This document shows, one piece after another, positions 1 to 8,958 of a DNA stretch of 64,000 nucleotides (the first letter of the stretch is position 1; the number at the start of each line of letters is the position of its first letter). The notes beneath the pieces are model-generated. The model ran no database searches. It was not told the origin of the DNA and was given only the letters and a program-made list of their open reading frames with translations. The position numbers and the translations under genes were made by a program. The stretch comes from an uncultured Sulfolobales archaeon (GTDB lineage: Archaea; Thermoproteota; Thermoprotei_A; Sulfolobales; NBVN01): the NCBI GenBank assembly GCA_937949785.1, contig CALEDH010000007.1:1-64000 (forward strand), in the 5' to 3' direction.

Positions 1-197
1 CGGTATTCCAACATAGTTTCACTAACCCCTCAAAATACCTAAGGTTGAACAACAGGAATGCTGGAAATTCATACTAGCAATAGGTCTTCAGGAGGTCTAC
101 CCATTTGATTCTCTAACAGTATTACATACACTACCTTAGACAGGACTGTAAATAGACTTGCCAGTATCCATACCTCTATCAGTGTCGGTATCTTCAT
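1..197 (-). pseudogene. Frameshifted membrane-protein fragment at the left edge
   Basis: On the minus strand an ATG at 195-197 opens a 42-codon hydrophobic frame (begins MKIPTLIEVW) that stops at 69-71. A neighbouring frame is open from about 73 to the window edge and reads as plausible protein (YEFPAFLLFN). One frameshift near 70-75 would join the two into a single membrane-type product leaving the window. A TATA-like stretch around 213-223 lies about 20 bases upstream of the ATG, which would suit a leaderless transcript. The family is not recognised. It may be a decayed gene, a sequence error, or chance open frame. Confidence 0.35.
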
Positions 198-697
198 TAG
201 TCAGGTTTAGTTCGTATACATAGGTGCATTAACCCTCATACCACCTAGAGGTCATAGCTATTAACTAATGTCTTAATGTTAGGAGTTTTCAAGATAAAAA
301 TATATCCTTGACAGACCCACTTCTACTACTAGACAGAAGGCGTAGCGGTTACTACCCATCCTAACGAATACGTTAATTAGGTTTAAAGTAATTGATGGCA
401 GATATGGAAGTAGTAGATGAAATCTTAAAACCCTTAGGTAGGTATTGCATTTTAGGTTATTTTCTTATTGATATTTCTAAGATAGGCTTTCATATATTCT
501 ATAGTCGTTGAAGTAGTAATGAGATCTGTACTATTATGCTTAATGGTTATTACGACTATATGGCATCACGCTATCACTATAGGCGGTAATCCCAGACATG
601 AACGAATATTAAAGATACTCTAGAGATAAATGAGTACTTAAGAATTCAACTGCTAATAGTGTTAGCTAGATATTAAAGGCTAGTTAGTACTTAAAGT
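198..697. other. Gene-poor stretch with two short open frames
   Basis: No gene can be supported here. Two consecutive short plus-strand frames, 395-511 (38 codons, starts MADMEVVDEI) and 519-623 (34 codons, starts MRSVLLCLMV), have protein-like composition and could be pieces of one decayed gene, but I recognise neither. Bases 681-697 (tagttagtacttaaagt) just before the next start are the only promoter-like sequence, and they lie closer to the start than a leaderless TATA box would. Confidence 0.3.
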
Positions 698-1768
698 ATG
701 GAATCGTATGTGAAGGCATACATAATACATCTATTCGTAAATTGTGGTGGTGCGGAGGCTGTAACGTTTGATATGGCTAGGGTGTTTGAGGGTGTTAGAG
801 TAGAGTGTGGTGAGCTGCTTAATATTTCATGTGATTACAAGGCTATTGAGGTTAGAAATTTTCTTTATGATATGCTCTTCCACACTAGGCAGTTTCTCAG
901 ATATAGGAGGTTGTTATTAGTTTCATCTTTTAAGGAGTTAGTCCATCTACGTTCTGATGGATTGGTCGTAGATACTTGTTCTAACGTACCTGTTAGGGGT
1001 GTTGATATTACCTATATTCACTACCCAGCAGTCTTGAGTACGAATCCATCTAATACTTTAATATGGAGGGTTTATGAGTGGTTGATTAGGCGGAAGGTGC
1101 GGGAATTAATCGGTTCTCCGAGGTATGTCTTAGCGAATAGTTCTTGGACTGCTAGTAAGGTTAGGGAGGTATATGGTATTAATGCTGAAGTCCTCTACCC
1201 ACCTGTTGATGTAGATTATTTTAGATATGATGGTAGGGTGAAGGAGAAAATAATCGTTACTATATCTAGGATTACGTATGAGAAGAAACTACATATATTA
1301 CCGCAGATAGCTTTAAAACTACCTCAATATGAGTGGTATTTAGTTGGGAGTGTAGGTAGGGCTGGGAGGGGGGTGCTGGATAAGTTAGAGAGGGGAAAAC
1401 CTAAAAACCTCCACATACTAACCAACCTATCCAGGAATGAATTAAGAGAATTACTCCTAAGCGCCTCATTCTACATACACCCACCATTTGCAGAACACTT
1501 CGGCATAGCAGTTGCTGAGGCAGCTGCAGCTGGTGTAATACCGATAGTCTATAAAGATGGTGGAGCTTGGACAGACATAGTAGCCCCGATCAGTCCGGAG
1601 TTAGGATATGGGGAGCCTGAGGAAATCCCAACAATCATAAGGAAGTTAGAGAATAGTAGGGATGTAGGAGAGCTAAGGGAGAGAACGGTAATGAGAGCTA
1701 ACCAATTCACAACGCAGAGATTTAGAGAAGAATTCATGAAAATAGTTATGAGCACCATAACACACTGA
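698..1768 (+). CDS. GT4-family glycosyltransferase, ALG11-like
   Basis: This 356-residue protein has the GT-B layout of family 4 glycosyltransferases. The nucleotide-sugar binding half carries an E-x7-E motif (EHFGIAVAE, Glu266 and Glu274) followed by the small-residue turn AAAAGVIP. The EHFGIAVAE wording resembles eukaryotic ALG11 and archaeal relatives that extend lipid-linked glycans, so a role in N-glycan or surface-polysaccharide assembly at the cytosolic membrane face is inferred; the sugar donor is unknown. The N-terminus has a typical nucleotide-binding GGAE turn at about residues 17-20. The length is normal. It stands alone, with decayed sequence upstream and a convergent gene downstream. 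Confidence 0.88.
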   Translation: MESYVKAYIIHLFVNCGGAEAVTFDMARVFEGVRVECGELLNISCDYKAIEVRNFLYDMLFHTRQFLRYRRLLLVSSFKELVHLRSDGLVVDTCSNVPVRGVDITYIHYPAVLSTNPSNTLIWRVYEWLIRRKVRELIGSPRYVLANSSWTASKVREVYGINAEVLYPPVDVDYFRYDGRVKEKIIVTISRITYEKKLHILPQIALKLPQYEWYLVGSVGRAGRGVLDKLERGKPKNLHILTNLSRNELRELLLSASFYIHPPFAEHFGIAVAEAAAAGVIPIVYKDGGAWTDIVAPISPELGYGEPEEIPTIIRKLENSRDVGELRERTVMRANQFTTQRFREEFMKIVMSTITH

Positions 1769-1911
1769 TAACTTTCGGTCTTTTTCCTTATTACTTTAAA
1801 CATCAACTAAGATGTAGACCTTACGATCTAACACTGATTTCCAGCAACTAGAAGAAACTTCATAAGCAGTACGTCGTAAATTGATGAGAGGAAGTAATAG
1901 AAGTTATATGT

Positions 1912-2583
1912 CTATGGTTTGTCTATGTAGAAGCTTTCAGGGATGGCGTTTATGAACCATAGGTAGTAGGTGAAGTAGCCTAGCCATAGCCATAGGTAGA
2001 ACGATACTGGGATTAGATAAGTGCCTCGTACGTAATAAGCGGTTCGTGAGAAGATACGGAGGGTTGTGTCGAGCGGTATCCAACCATCTCTATCACCTAA
2101 ACCGAAAGTCCGGCCCCACTCCCTCGGTATCTTTACTTCAACCCATACGTGGTGGCCTACATACTCTCCCCAGAGTAGGCTAATCCAGCCGAAGACTACG
2201 CGTACATTCTCCCTAGGTACTCCTAAGGCTCTTAGGAGGGATGCTAGTAGGATTGCCTGATCCTCACAATCACCAGTTCCTAGCCTGATCGTAGTACTAG
2301 GTAGTTGCCAGTAATCACGTACTCCCCACATATCCATATCGCTTACATACATTATGTTATTAGAAACCCAGTAATAAGCTAACTTAATATTCTCCAACAA
2401 GTTATCTGAGAAAGGTTCCTTCCCAATCTTCCTAGCTAACTCTACTACAGCAGGTTCATACGGTCTTATGTAATCTGATATGTCATCGCTAGGCAGATCG
2501 CGTCCTAAGCGTTGAGGCATGCCTAAGACTACGAACAATAGTATGAACGCTGTAATCGTTACCCTCCTAACCAAACCCACCAC
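1912..2583 (-). CDS. Membrane-anchored transglutaminase-like protein
   Basis: A 223-residue protein of the transglutaminase-like (papain-fold) superfamily. The catalytic triad is visible: Cys106 in GDCEDQ, His145 in GHHVWVEV and Asp172 in WIPLDTT. Residues 8-22 form a signal peptide or membrane anchor and a second hydrophobic stretch sits near residues 190-212, so the catalytic domain should lie outside the cytoplasm. The start is GTG at 2581-2583. Archaeal members act as proteases or amidases or have unknown function. In bacteria this fold accompanies MoxR, DUF58 and DUF4129 proteins; here such a cluster begins 1.7 kb away on the other strand and lacks its own transglutaminase domain, so a functional link is plausible but inferred. 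Confidence 0.85.
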   Translation of the reverse strand: MVGLVRRVTITAFILLFVVLGMPQRLGRDLPSDDISDYIRPYEPAVVELARKIGKEPFSDNLLENIKLAYYWVSNNIMYVSDMDMWGVRDYWQLPSTTIRLGTGDCEDQAILLASLLRALGVPRENVRVVFGWISLLWGEYVGHHVWVEVKIPREWGRTFGLGDRDGWIPLDTTLRIFSRTAYYVRGTYLIPVSFYLWLWLGYFTYYLWFINAIPESFYIDKP

Positions 2584-2902
2584 CGCCGAGACCGCTAAGA
2601 CCGGTAACCCGCTGCCGGGGACTAGGGGAGGGACTTAACAGGAGGTGTGCCTGAAGAGTTAGGGATCTAGTCGCAGATATGATTTCAGAGAAGTAAATAA
2701 TACTTAACGTTAACTTCCGAAGTCTCTGTAACACAGCATCAAACATATACACGTCTTCGTGGATAAACACCTCCGAATCGCATATCTCTTTAGTCCTACT
2801 TCGACGGACCTGAGAATAATTGATGTGACATACCTCCCTAACCCCATCTAACCAGCTCGTGGAACTCCGGATCAGCACGTCCACTACTTCAAAACCGATC
2901 AT
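2567..2902 (-). CDS. Doubtful 111-residue open frame
   Basis: An open frame with an ATG start upstream of, and slightly overlapping, the transglutaminase-like gene. Residues 1-75 have mixed, protein-like composition (EVFIHEDVYMFDAVL), but the C-terminal part reads through the GC-rich island and becomes low-complexity Ser/Pro/Gly. I recognise no family. It may be a short lineage-specific gene, a decayed gene whose end has been lost, or a chance frame. Confidence 0.2.
   Translation of the reverse strand: MIGFEVVDVLIRSSTSWLDGVREVCHINYSQVRRSRTKEICDSEVFIHEDVYMFDAVLQRLRKLTLSIIYFSEIISATRSLTLQAHLLLSPSPSPRQRVTGLSGLGGGGFG
2575..2645. other. GC-rich island, possible structured RNA
   Basis: This stretch is conspicuously GC-rich against surroundings of roughly 40-45 percent, with runs such as accgccgagaccgc and ctgccggggac and short self-complementary pieces. 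In AT-leaning hyperthermophiles such islands often mark structured RNA. It lies directly upstream of, and reaches into, the start of the transglutaminase-like gene on the minus strand, so it could be a 5-prime leader. It does not resemble tRNA, SRP RNA or RNase P RNA. Confidence 0.25.
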
Positions 2903-3242
2903 GAGGAGATGAGGCCCTATCCCAGGAAGTTGTTGGCCGTCAAAACCGTTTTAACCACCTAATAAACTAAGGTTTCACCTGTTTAATTTTTAACGTTTAA
3001 TAGCTAAGCTGCACCCTACAACGATAAATAAGTACCTAGACGATAGGGGTATTAAGCCTCATCCAATACGACCTCATGATATCAACTAGAATATGAGGTA
3101 TTGATAGGTGATATGCTTGACGGGAGTTAACGTAGAACGTCTGACGAAGATGTTGCTTGGGAATAGGACTACTTCAGCACCGGTTCTAGGACTTATAAAA
3201 CTTTATTAAGCCTTCCCACCATGAAACTACTTAGTTGAGATG
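2903..3242. other. Intergenic region, nothing recognised
   Basis: No open frame or RNA family is apparent on either strand. It lies upstream of the minus-strand genes at 1912-2902 and holds the 3-prime side of the DUF998 gene, so it probably carries only a promoter and a terminator. AT-rich blocks near 2965-3000 and 3190-3215 are candidate TATA or T-rich termination sequence. Confidence 0.4.
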
Positions 3243-3845
3243 TTAATAGGGTTGCTGATTTTGCTGAGGGTTTCGAGAGTATTTCCAGAGGTAGGTTGGG
3301 GTAAACGATGCTACTGATATTAGTTCTGGTACTGCAGCTCCTCTCGGCATGTTATATGTGTAGTGGATATACCAAGATGCGGTGGATATAGCTAGGAGCG
3401 TTAGTGAGGTAATCTTAATGGGTAGGTCCTCGCAGATGGTTATAACTACTAGGAAGGCAGCAAGTCCTATGAAGAACATTACGGAAACTATAAAATGTAG
3501 GAGTCCGTAGACCTCATCGAAAACCCCAACTAATATTAGGGAGAACCCCGAATACATCACCACCGCATTATATATCTTACTAATCCAAGAACTCCTCAAA
3601 CCTACCGTAAATACTAGTAAGCCGCCGACAACTAAACCGAGATTAAATATAGGTGCTACATCACTCCTAACAGCATGGCCTAAATCGCTTAACGCATTGT
3701 TAAGTAGGTTAAACCATGGTGAGAGTGAGGCAGCTATGCATGTAAGGGATAGTGGGATAGCTACTGACAGCATTGTAAGTAATCTCAAATTAACACCTAA
3801 ATAATCTCTCGGAGTAGGAAATAAGTTTACCGAGTAGTGTTTCAC
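3243..3845 (-). CDS. DUF998 family integral membrane protein
   Basis: A 200-residue protein with about six hydrophobic segments and the DUF998 landmark of an N-terminal helix followed by a short loop reading NNALSDLGH, then an IFNLGLVVGG helix. DUF998 proteins are widespread archaeal and bacterial membrane proteins with no assigned biochemical role. The GTG start at 3843-3845 is favoured by an AT-rich TATA-like element (gcttaaatc on the minus strand) about 25 bases upstream, the spacing expected for a leaderless mRNA. The divergent gene at 3899 shares the same 53-base control region. Confidence 0.8.
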   Translation of the reverse strand: MKHYSVNLFPTPRDYLGVNLRLLTMLSVAIPLSLTCIAASLSPWFNLLNNALSDLGHAVRSDVAPIFNLGLVVGGLLVFTVGLRSSWISKIYNAVVMYSGFSLILVGVFDEVYGLLHFIVSVMFFIGLAAFLVVITICEDLPIKITSLTLLAISTASWYIHYTYNMPRGAAVPELISVASFTPTYLWKYSRNPQQNQQPY

Positions 3846-3898
3846 ACCCTTTTAAAGTGATTTAAGCTTACTCCCCTTTATTAGTAGGGGGGTGTTAG
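3846..3898. promoter_or_regulatory. Divergent promoter region
   Basis: The short gap between two divergent genes holds tttaaag and gatttaagctta, usable as TATA elements in either direction. On the plus side it ends with a GGGGGGTG purine block just before the GTG at 3899, a Shine-Dalgarno-like sequence. Confidence 0.45.
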
Positions 3899-4216
3899 GT
3901 GGGTACTACGTTAAGTCATGAGGAATTACTTAAATTATTGATGAGAGGTATAGAGCTCTATAATGAGAGGAGAGCGCCTGAAGCTATTAGCGAGTTAGTC
4001 GAGTTAAGAGGTGATGAAGTAGTAGTTAGGTTTACAGGTACTTTCTGTATGTGGTGCGGTGTTTACGACTGGGTTGAAGACCTAGCCTACATACTACGTG
4101 AGTTAGGTTTAGAGGCTAAGTTAGTTAAGTACGTAGAACCTGAAGACCTATCAGAACCGTATAGGATAGGGGTGTTCAAACTAACTTTACCTAATCCTGA
4201 TGGGTTGGAGACGTAA
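3899..4216 (+). CDS. Conserved small CxxC protein of unknown function
   Basis: A 105-residue soluble protein starting with GTG at 3899 behind a GGGGTG-type ribosome-binding site. It opens with an amphipathic helix (HEELLKLLMRGIELY), then a beta-rich core ending in GTFCMWCGVYDW. The paired cysteines at about residues 50 and 53 could bind zinc or iron-sulfur or act as a redox pair. Similar short proteins occur in other crenarchaea as far as I recall, but no function is known to me. It shares a divergent promoter with the DUF998 gene. Confidence 0.75.
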   Translation: MGTTLSHEELLKLLMRGIELYNERRAPEAISELVELRGDEVVVRFTGTFCMWCGVYDWVEDLAYILRELGLEAKLVKYVEPEDLSEPYRIGVFKLTLPNPDGLET

Positions 4217-4326
4217 TCACCAACTTTTTAAGAACTATCAACTTGACCTAACCACTACGTCGAAACGTTAAGGGAAGTATTACACTAGACTTTTAAAACT
4301 ATGTTAGTTAAGAGTATTGGTTATAT

Positions 4327-5019
4327 GTGTTGAGTATGTTGACGGCTTATCAGGCTGTTGGTGCGGTGTTAGTTATAGCATGTCTAACCCTTACATTACT
4401 TAGCTATGTTTTCTTCGGCCTTACCCCTCTAATAGCTTTATGGATTGGCTTAGCTGTGGTTGGGGCTTCTATGGCTTTAACTCCTAGTAGGGGTTTGAAG
4501 CCTAATGAAGTTATTTTAGAGATGCTTAATACGTTTACATATAACGTTAACGCTACTATAGAGTCTTTAGGGTTAGGTTCTAGTAACGTCTACGTATCTA
4601 AGGGTGGTGATGTGTATATAGTAGCTACGCTTAAACCAATAGATCCGAGGGCTGAGTTAGACTTAAGCACAGTACTTAAGTCTTACGGAGATAACGTTGG
4701 TGTGGTGTTTAAGTCCCCTATCAGTAGGGGGCTTGTAGGTGAGGTTAGCGATGTATGCTCATCTATAGAGTACGTAGCTGTAGACCTACTAAGCATTGCT
4801 AGTATGGTTGAATGTGTAGATGTCGGTATGAGGACTACTGCTAAGTTTATCAGGCCTAAGGTAAGCTCACCCTACAGGATGGGTAGGACTGTCGGGAGTC
4901 TATACGGAATTATAACTACGTCTATTAAGGCCTTAGCCGTAGGTAGGGCTGTACTCATATCAGATAGTGAGGAAGGTAGTGTTAGGATGGTAGTAGTTGA
5001 GGGTGTGGGTAGTGGATAG
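4327..5019 (+). CDS. Two-helix membrane protein, first gene of the MoxR/DUF58 operon
   Basis: A 230-residue protein with two membrane helices in the first 55 residues and a mixed alpha-beta soluble remainder, probably cytosolic. No domain is recognised. The start is GTG at 4327; a TATA-like gacttttaaaa lies about 30 bases upstream, and no gene precedes it on this strand for 110 bases, so this is probably the operon promoter. The next gene starts inside its last codons. Its role is presumably tied to the envelope-related genes downstream. Confidence 0.72.
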   Translation: MLSMLTAYQAVGAVLVIACLTLTLLSYVFFGLTPLIALWIGLAVVGASMALTPSRGLKPNEVILEMLNTFTYNVNATIESLGLGSSNVYVSKGGDVYIVATLKPIDPRAELDLSTVLKSYGDNVGVVFKSPISRGLVGEVSDVCSSIEYVAVDLLSIASMVECVDVGMRTTAKFIRPKVSSPYRMGRTVGSLYGIITTSIKALAVGRAVLISDSEEGSVRMVVVEGVGSG

Positions 5020-5260
5020 AGAACACCTAGCTAATACAGCATTAGCTATGCTAATAACCCTAACTACGTGGGCATTATGGTCTGTAGGTGAGGGTAGGGT
5101 AGATGCATACATATCAGCCTTCACAGTAGAATACCTAGCAGTTAAATCCGTCCTAAGACCACGTAAGCTATTTAAAGACCTAGTAGCAGTGATTTTAGTA
5201 CTTATATTCACATTCATCGTAGCTATTAAAGTATATGAAGTGCTGAGTGGTGTTAGATGA
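5012..5260 (+). CDS. Small three-helix membrane protein
   Basis: About 82 residues and almost entirely hydrophobic, with three likely membrane helices (around TALAMLITLTTWALW, YISAFTVEYLAV and LVAVILVLIFTF). The frame is open from a TTG at 4997, but GTG at 5012-5014 is the better start: it overlaps the upstream stop codon at 5017-5019, and a GAGGGTG ribosome-binding site sits 6-7 bases before it. The gene ends in ATGA overlap with the next. Family unknown; inferred to be a small subunit of a membrane complex formed by this operon. Confidence 0.65.
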   Translation: MDREHLANTALAMLITLTTWALWSVGEGRVDAYISAFTVEYLAVKSVLRPRKLFKDLVAVILVLIFTFIVAIKVYEVLSGVR

Positions 5261-7047
5261 CTCTAATTAAGACCGCCTCTGCAGTAGCTGTAATTATCCT
5301 AGCCCTAACCGCAGCTATAACCTCAACAATACCTAGGCATGTAGACCCATTAACAGTTAGTGATAGCGTTCCAAACCCCGTAGAATTAGCTAACCTATAC
5401 AGCATCATAGCTAATAACATAGCCTACTTAGACCTAACCTCAGCTATAGGTAATGTAAGTACTGCTAAGAACATCTACATACCTAAGAGGTTTGAAGGCA
5501 TCATACTTAGAGTTAATGAGTTATTAGAGGAGTACATACTCAGTATTAACAACAGTAAATCACTCATAGATATGCTGACCACCTTAGTTAGTAGGGGTGA
5601 TTATAAGTCCTCAACAACACTCCTACCTGAAGCGTATTTAAGCCTAGCTGAGGCTAGGATAACCCACATCTCACTAACCAAAGCTGTAGACGGTTTAAGA
5701 GTTTTAGGAGTGCCTAGCAGTGAGGTTAGGGAGCTAGCTAACTCTACGGGAACTCCATTAGAGGTGTTAGGGAGGTACTTAGACGGGTTAAGAAGTGTGG
5801 TTGAGGAAGCTATAAGCAACGCTACTGAGACAGAACTCACGGTATGGGTTAGTAGGGCTGAGGTATCATACGGTGATGTCGTTGAGGTATATGGTAGGCT
5901 AACAACAACGTCTGGGGAACCTCTAAGCAATCAATTAGTCATAACCCACTTCGGACCTAAGAATACCTACGTAATCACTGACTCCGAAGGATTCTTCAAA
6001 ACAACATTCATAGCTGATATATACATACGTGAAGCCCTAACCTACGCTGAATTCATGCCTAGGGGTGAAGGCCTAACTTACTGTAGGTCTAATGAGGTCT
6101 TAGTGATGGTAGACTTCTACACACCAAACCTAAGGCTGACGTTAAGTGATGAGAAGGTCACACCAGGTCAGACCACATACCTAACCATAAGTACTGATAC
6201 CTACTTAGAGGTATACGTATCTACGAAGCTTGTAGGTGATTTAAAACTCGATGTTTATGGGGAGATGGTAGTACCGATTAGAATTCCTAAACTAGTCGAT
6301 GAGGGTAGTTACTTAATAGTAGCTAGGAGTGCTCCAAGAGGTTACGTAGGCCCTACCACTAACAGCATAACATTAGAAGTAGTTAGGTTAGGGCCTAAGT
6401 TCTACTTAGACATACCTAAGTACGTCATCGTAGGTTTTCCGGCAACGATTAAGGTGATGTCAGACATAAGCTACGTGTTAGAAGCGTATACCATACCCCC
6501 AACACAGACAGTAGTTATAGGTGATGAGGTTTATTTAAACATACCTCTAAGCTACTTAGACCCTGAAATCTCCGTAGTATTTAAGATGATGCCTACAGAC
6601 CCTAAATTCAGGTCTGAAGAAACAGTATTTAAAATACCTACGTATAACCCCATATCAATAACTACTTCCTTAATCGGTGTTGGGTTAATACTGACGATAA
6701 CTATGTTTAGGGGTAGGAGGGGTAGGCATGAAGTCCTGAGGGGTAGTGGTTTAGAGGTGGTTAAGGAGGGTGGAGGTATTGATGACCCAATTAGGAAGTC
6801 CTTTAACGAGTTACTAGGCATTCTTAGCAAGCTAACCGGTGTTCTATTCGAGGCCCATCAAACGTTTAGAGAGTATGTTAGAGCTATTGAGGGTAGGGTA
6901 TCGGAGGGCGTTAGGGATACCCTAAGTAATTACTTCATGAGGGTTGAGGGCGTTGTTTACGGACCTCCTACTACTAAGGGTTTGAAGGATGTCCTAGCCG
7001 ACCTACTTAAAGAGTTGATTAGCTGGCTTAGAGGTTTAATGCCATGA
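5257..7047 (+). CDS. Secreted, membrane-anchored protein with Ig-like domains and a DUF4129-like tail
   Basis: A 596-residue protein. Residues 1-22 form a signal anchor. A helical region follows to about residue 190, then beta-sandwich repeats (about residues 195-460), the first of carboxypeptidase-regulatory/Ig type with GEPLSNQLVITHFG and a GFFKTTF strand. A membrane helix spans about residues 463-483. The roughly 110-residue cytosolic tail (FREYVRAIEG, ISWLRGL) resembles DUF4129, the module at the end of bacterial transglutaminase proteins linked with MoxR and DUF58. No transglutaminase Cys-His-Asp triad is present. ATGA overlaps at both ends tie it tightly into the operon. A surface sensor or scaffold is plausible. 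Confidence 0.78.
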   Translation: MTLIKTASAVAVIILALTAAITSTIPRHVDPLTVSDSVPNPVELANLYSIIANNIAYLDLTSAIGNVSTAKNIYIPKRFEGIILRVNELLEEYILSINNSKSLIDMLTTLVSRGDYKSSTTLLPEAYLSLAEARITHISLTKAVDGLRVLGVPSSEVRELANSTGTPLEVLGRYLDGLRSVVEEAISNATETELTVWVSRAEVSYGDVVEVYGRLTTTSGEPLSNQLVITHFGPKNTYVITDSEGFFKTTFIADIYIREALTYAEFMPRGEGLTYCRSNEVLVMVDFYTPNLRLTLSDEKVTPGQTTYLTISTDTYLEVYVSTKLVGDLKLDVYGEMVVPIRIPKLVDEGSYLIVARSAPRGYVGPTTNSITLEVVRLGPKFYLDIPKYVIVGFPATIKVMSDISYVLEAYTIPPTQTVVIGDEVYLNIPLSYLDPEISVVFKMMPTDPKFRSEETVFKIPTYNPISITTSLIGVGLILTITMFRGRRGRHEVLRGSGLEVVKEGGGIDDPIRKSFNELLGILSKLTGVLFEAHQTFREYVRAIEGRVSEGVRDTLSNYFMRVEGVVYGPPTTKGLKDVLADLLKELISWLRGLMP

Positions 7048-8009
7048 TTAAGTACATATTCTACGGGCTGGCCATAGCTCTAATAATATCATCAGGCATT
7101 GTAGTAGCTATACCGTCTACCGATGACTTCTCACCTAATAACCCGCTGTGGAACGGGTTAACTAAGTTCGTCAAATACTATAACACCACCTTAATCACCG
7201 CCGTAGATGTTGGGAAGGTCCCTAAGGGCGGTGTAGTACTCATCTTAGGCCCTAGCACTACGTTTAGAGATGATGAGTTAGGAGTTTTAGTAGACTTCGT
7301 AGGTAGTGGTGGGACTTTAATCATAGCTGATGACTTCGGGACTTCAAACCAATTACTCTCAGGCCTAGGCCTAAACTACTCGTTTACAAATGCCTTACTA
7401 GCCGATGACCTATTCATGTATAGATCGCCTAGAATGCCTAGGGTTAGGGCATACCTTAGCGGTAGGGATTATGAACTATATCTAAACTACCCGACAACGA
7501 TTGACGTAGGCTCTCTAAGCAGCTGTATAGCCCTATCATCCCCGTTTAGCTACCTCGACCTAAATCTAGATAACTCTAAGGGTGTTGAAGAGCCGTACGG
7601 CCCGTTCTGCATATCCTACCTAATTAAACATCAATTAGGTAATATCATCCTAATCTCCGACTCAAGTATAGTCATAAACGCTATGATAGATTTAGGGGGT
7701 AATAGAGCTTTCATAGACGACGTAGTTAGGGGTAGGGAGGTTTATGTGGTTAGTGATAAGTGGGTTAGAAGTACGTATGCAGTGGTTAGAGATGGTTTAG
7801 TAGGTGTTTTAATTTTAGCGTATACCTCTAACCTAAGGTACTTAACAATACTCATCACATGTCTAACCACATACTTAGGTATAAGACGTCTGCCTAAGGC
7901 CGTTAGGGTTAGGTATGTAGATGAGGTTATTAAGGAGGTCTTAGAGAGGAATAAGGGTTGGAGCTTGGATTTATTAAAGAGATTGGCGAGGGACCTAGGT
8001 TATGAATAA
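7044..8009 (+). CDS. DUF4350 domain membrane protein
   Basis: A 321-residue protein with a signal-anchor helix at residues 3-22, an external Rossmann-like domain and a second membrane helix near residues 250-275, ending in a short basic cytosolic tail. The external part shows DUF4350 features: DDFSPNNPLWNGL, then GGVVLILGPSTTF and a GGTLIIADDFG strand-loop. DUF4350 proteins routinely accompany MoxR and DUF58 genes in bacteria and archaea; their function is not established. It overlaps both neighbours, consistent with translational coupling. Confidence 0.8.
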   Translation: MIKYIFYGLAIALIISSGIVVAIPSTDDFSPNNPLWNGLTKFVKYYNTTLITAVDVGKVPKGGVVLILGPSTTFRDDELGVLVDFVGSGGTLIIADDFGTSNQLLSGLGLNYSFTNALLADDLFMYRSPRMPRVRAYLSGRDYELYLNYPTTIDVGSLSSCIALSSPFSYLDLNLDNSKGVEEPYGPFCISYLIKHQLGNIILISDSSIVINAMIDLGGNRAFIDDVVRGREVYVVSDKWVRSTYAVVRDGLVGVLILAYTSNLRYLTILITCLTTYLGIRRLPKAVRVRYVDEVIKEVLERNKGWSLDLLKRLARDLGYE

Positions 8010-8958
8010 CCTTAATACGTATGTAGGTAAGCTCGTAGAGGTAGGTGACTTCATTAGGAAGTACATAGTAGGTCTTGAAGACATGGTAAAGCTACTCCTA
8101 ATATCCATACTTACTAACGGGCATATACTTATCGAAGGTCCTGCTGGGACCGGTAAGACAGTCCTAGCAAGACTATTCTCACAGACTATAGGGGGTGTGT
8201 TTAAGAGGGTTCAGATGACTTCTGACCTCCTACCGCAAGACCTACTAGGCACGTACTACTTCGACTTAAAGAGGGGTGAGTGGGTCTTCAGGGAGGGCCC
8301 GGTATTTAGCAATGTCCTCATGGTAGATGAGTTGAATAGAGCCCCGCCTAGAACTCAGTCAGCCCTACTTGAGGTAATGCAGGAGAGGCAGGTATCCATT
8401 GAGGGTAGAACCCATAGAGTTCCAGAACCATTCCTAGTCATAGCTACTCAGATGCCCGTAGGTTCTGAAGGTACGTATCCCCTAACCCCAGTCCTAATCG
8501 ATAGATTCGCATACTCAAGTAGGTGTGATTACCCAACACCCGATGCTGAGGCTGAAATAGTTAGGAGGGCTAATGGGATAGATGAGCTACTAACATCCGG
8601 TGGTGTTAAGCAGATGTTAAGCCCTGACGAAGTAGTTGGTTTGAGGGAGGTCCTTAAGGAGGTCTACACATCTGATAAGATACTTAAGTATATCGTAGAT
8701 TTAATAAGTACTATTAGGTCTTATGAGGAGGTATTAACCGGACCATCAGTTAGGGCTAGTATATGGCTTTATAGGGGGTCTAAAGCCCTAGCCCTACTGG
8801 AGGGTTTAAACTACGTCATACCGGATCACATTAAATCATTAGCTAAGTTTGTAATACCTCATAGGGTAAGTATTAAGCCTGAGTTTAGGGCTGAGGGCAT
8901 CTACCCTGAGGCATTGGTTGAGAGAGCTCTTAAGGCTGTGGAGGTCCCTAAGATTTGA
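8002..8958 (+). CDS. MoxR-family AAA+ ATPase
   Basis: A 318-residue cytosolic AAA+ ATPase of the MoxR branch. Walker A is GPAGTGKT at residues 46-53, Walker B is MVDELNRA near residues 107-114, and LLEVMQERQVSIEG and the sensor region ATQMP follow, all in their normal order. MoxR ATPases act as chaperones that assemble or remodel partner protein complexes, commonly with a DUF58/VWA protein encoded next door, as here. The ATG start at 8002 overlaps the stop of the DUF4350 gene, and its own stop overlaps the TTG start of the DUF58 gene. It is the energy-consuming centre of the operon. Confidence 0.95.
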   Translation: MNNLNTYVGKLVEVGDFIRKYIVGLEDMVKLLLISILTNGHILIEGPAGTGKTVLARLFSQTIGGVFKRVQMTSDLLPQDLLGTYYFDLKRGEWVFREGPVFSNVLMVDELNRAPPRTQSALLEVMQERQVSIEGRTHRVPEPFLVIATQMPVGSEGTYPLTPVLIDRFAYSSRCDYPTPDAEAEIVRRANGIDELLTSGGVKQMLSPDEVVGLREVLKEVYTSDKILKYIVDLISTIRSYEEVLTGPSVRASIWLYRGSKALALLEGLNYVIPDHIKSLAKFVIPHRVSIKPEFRAEGIYPEALVERALKAVEVPKI

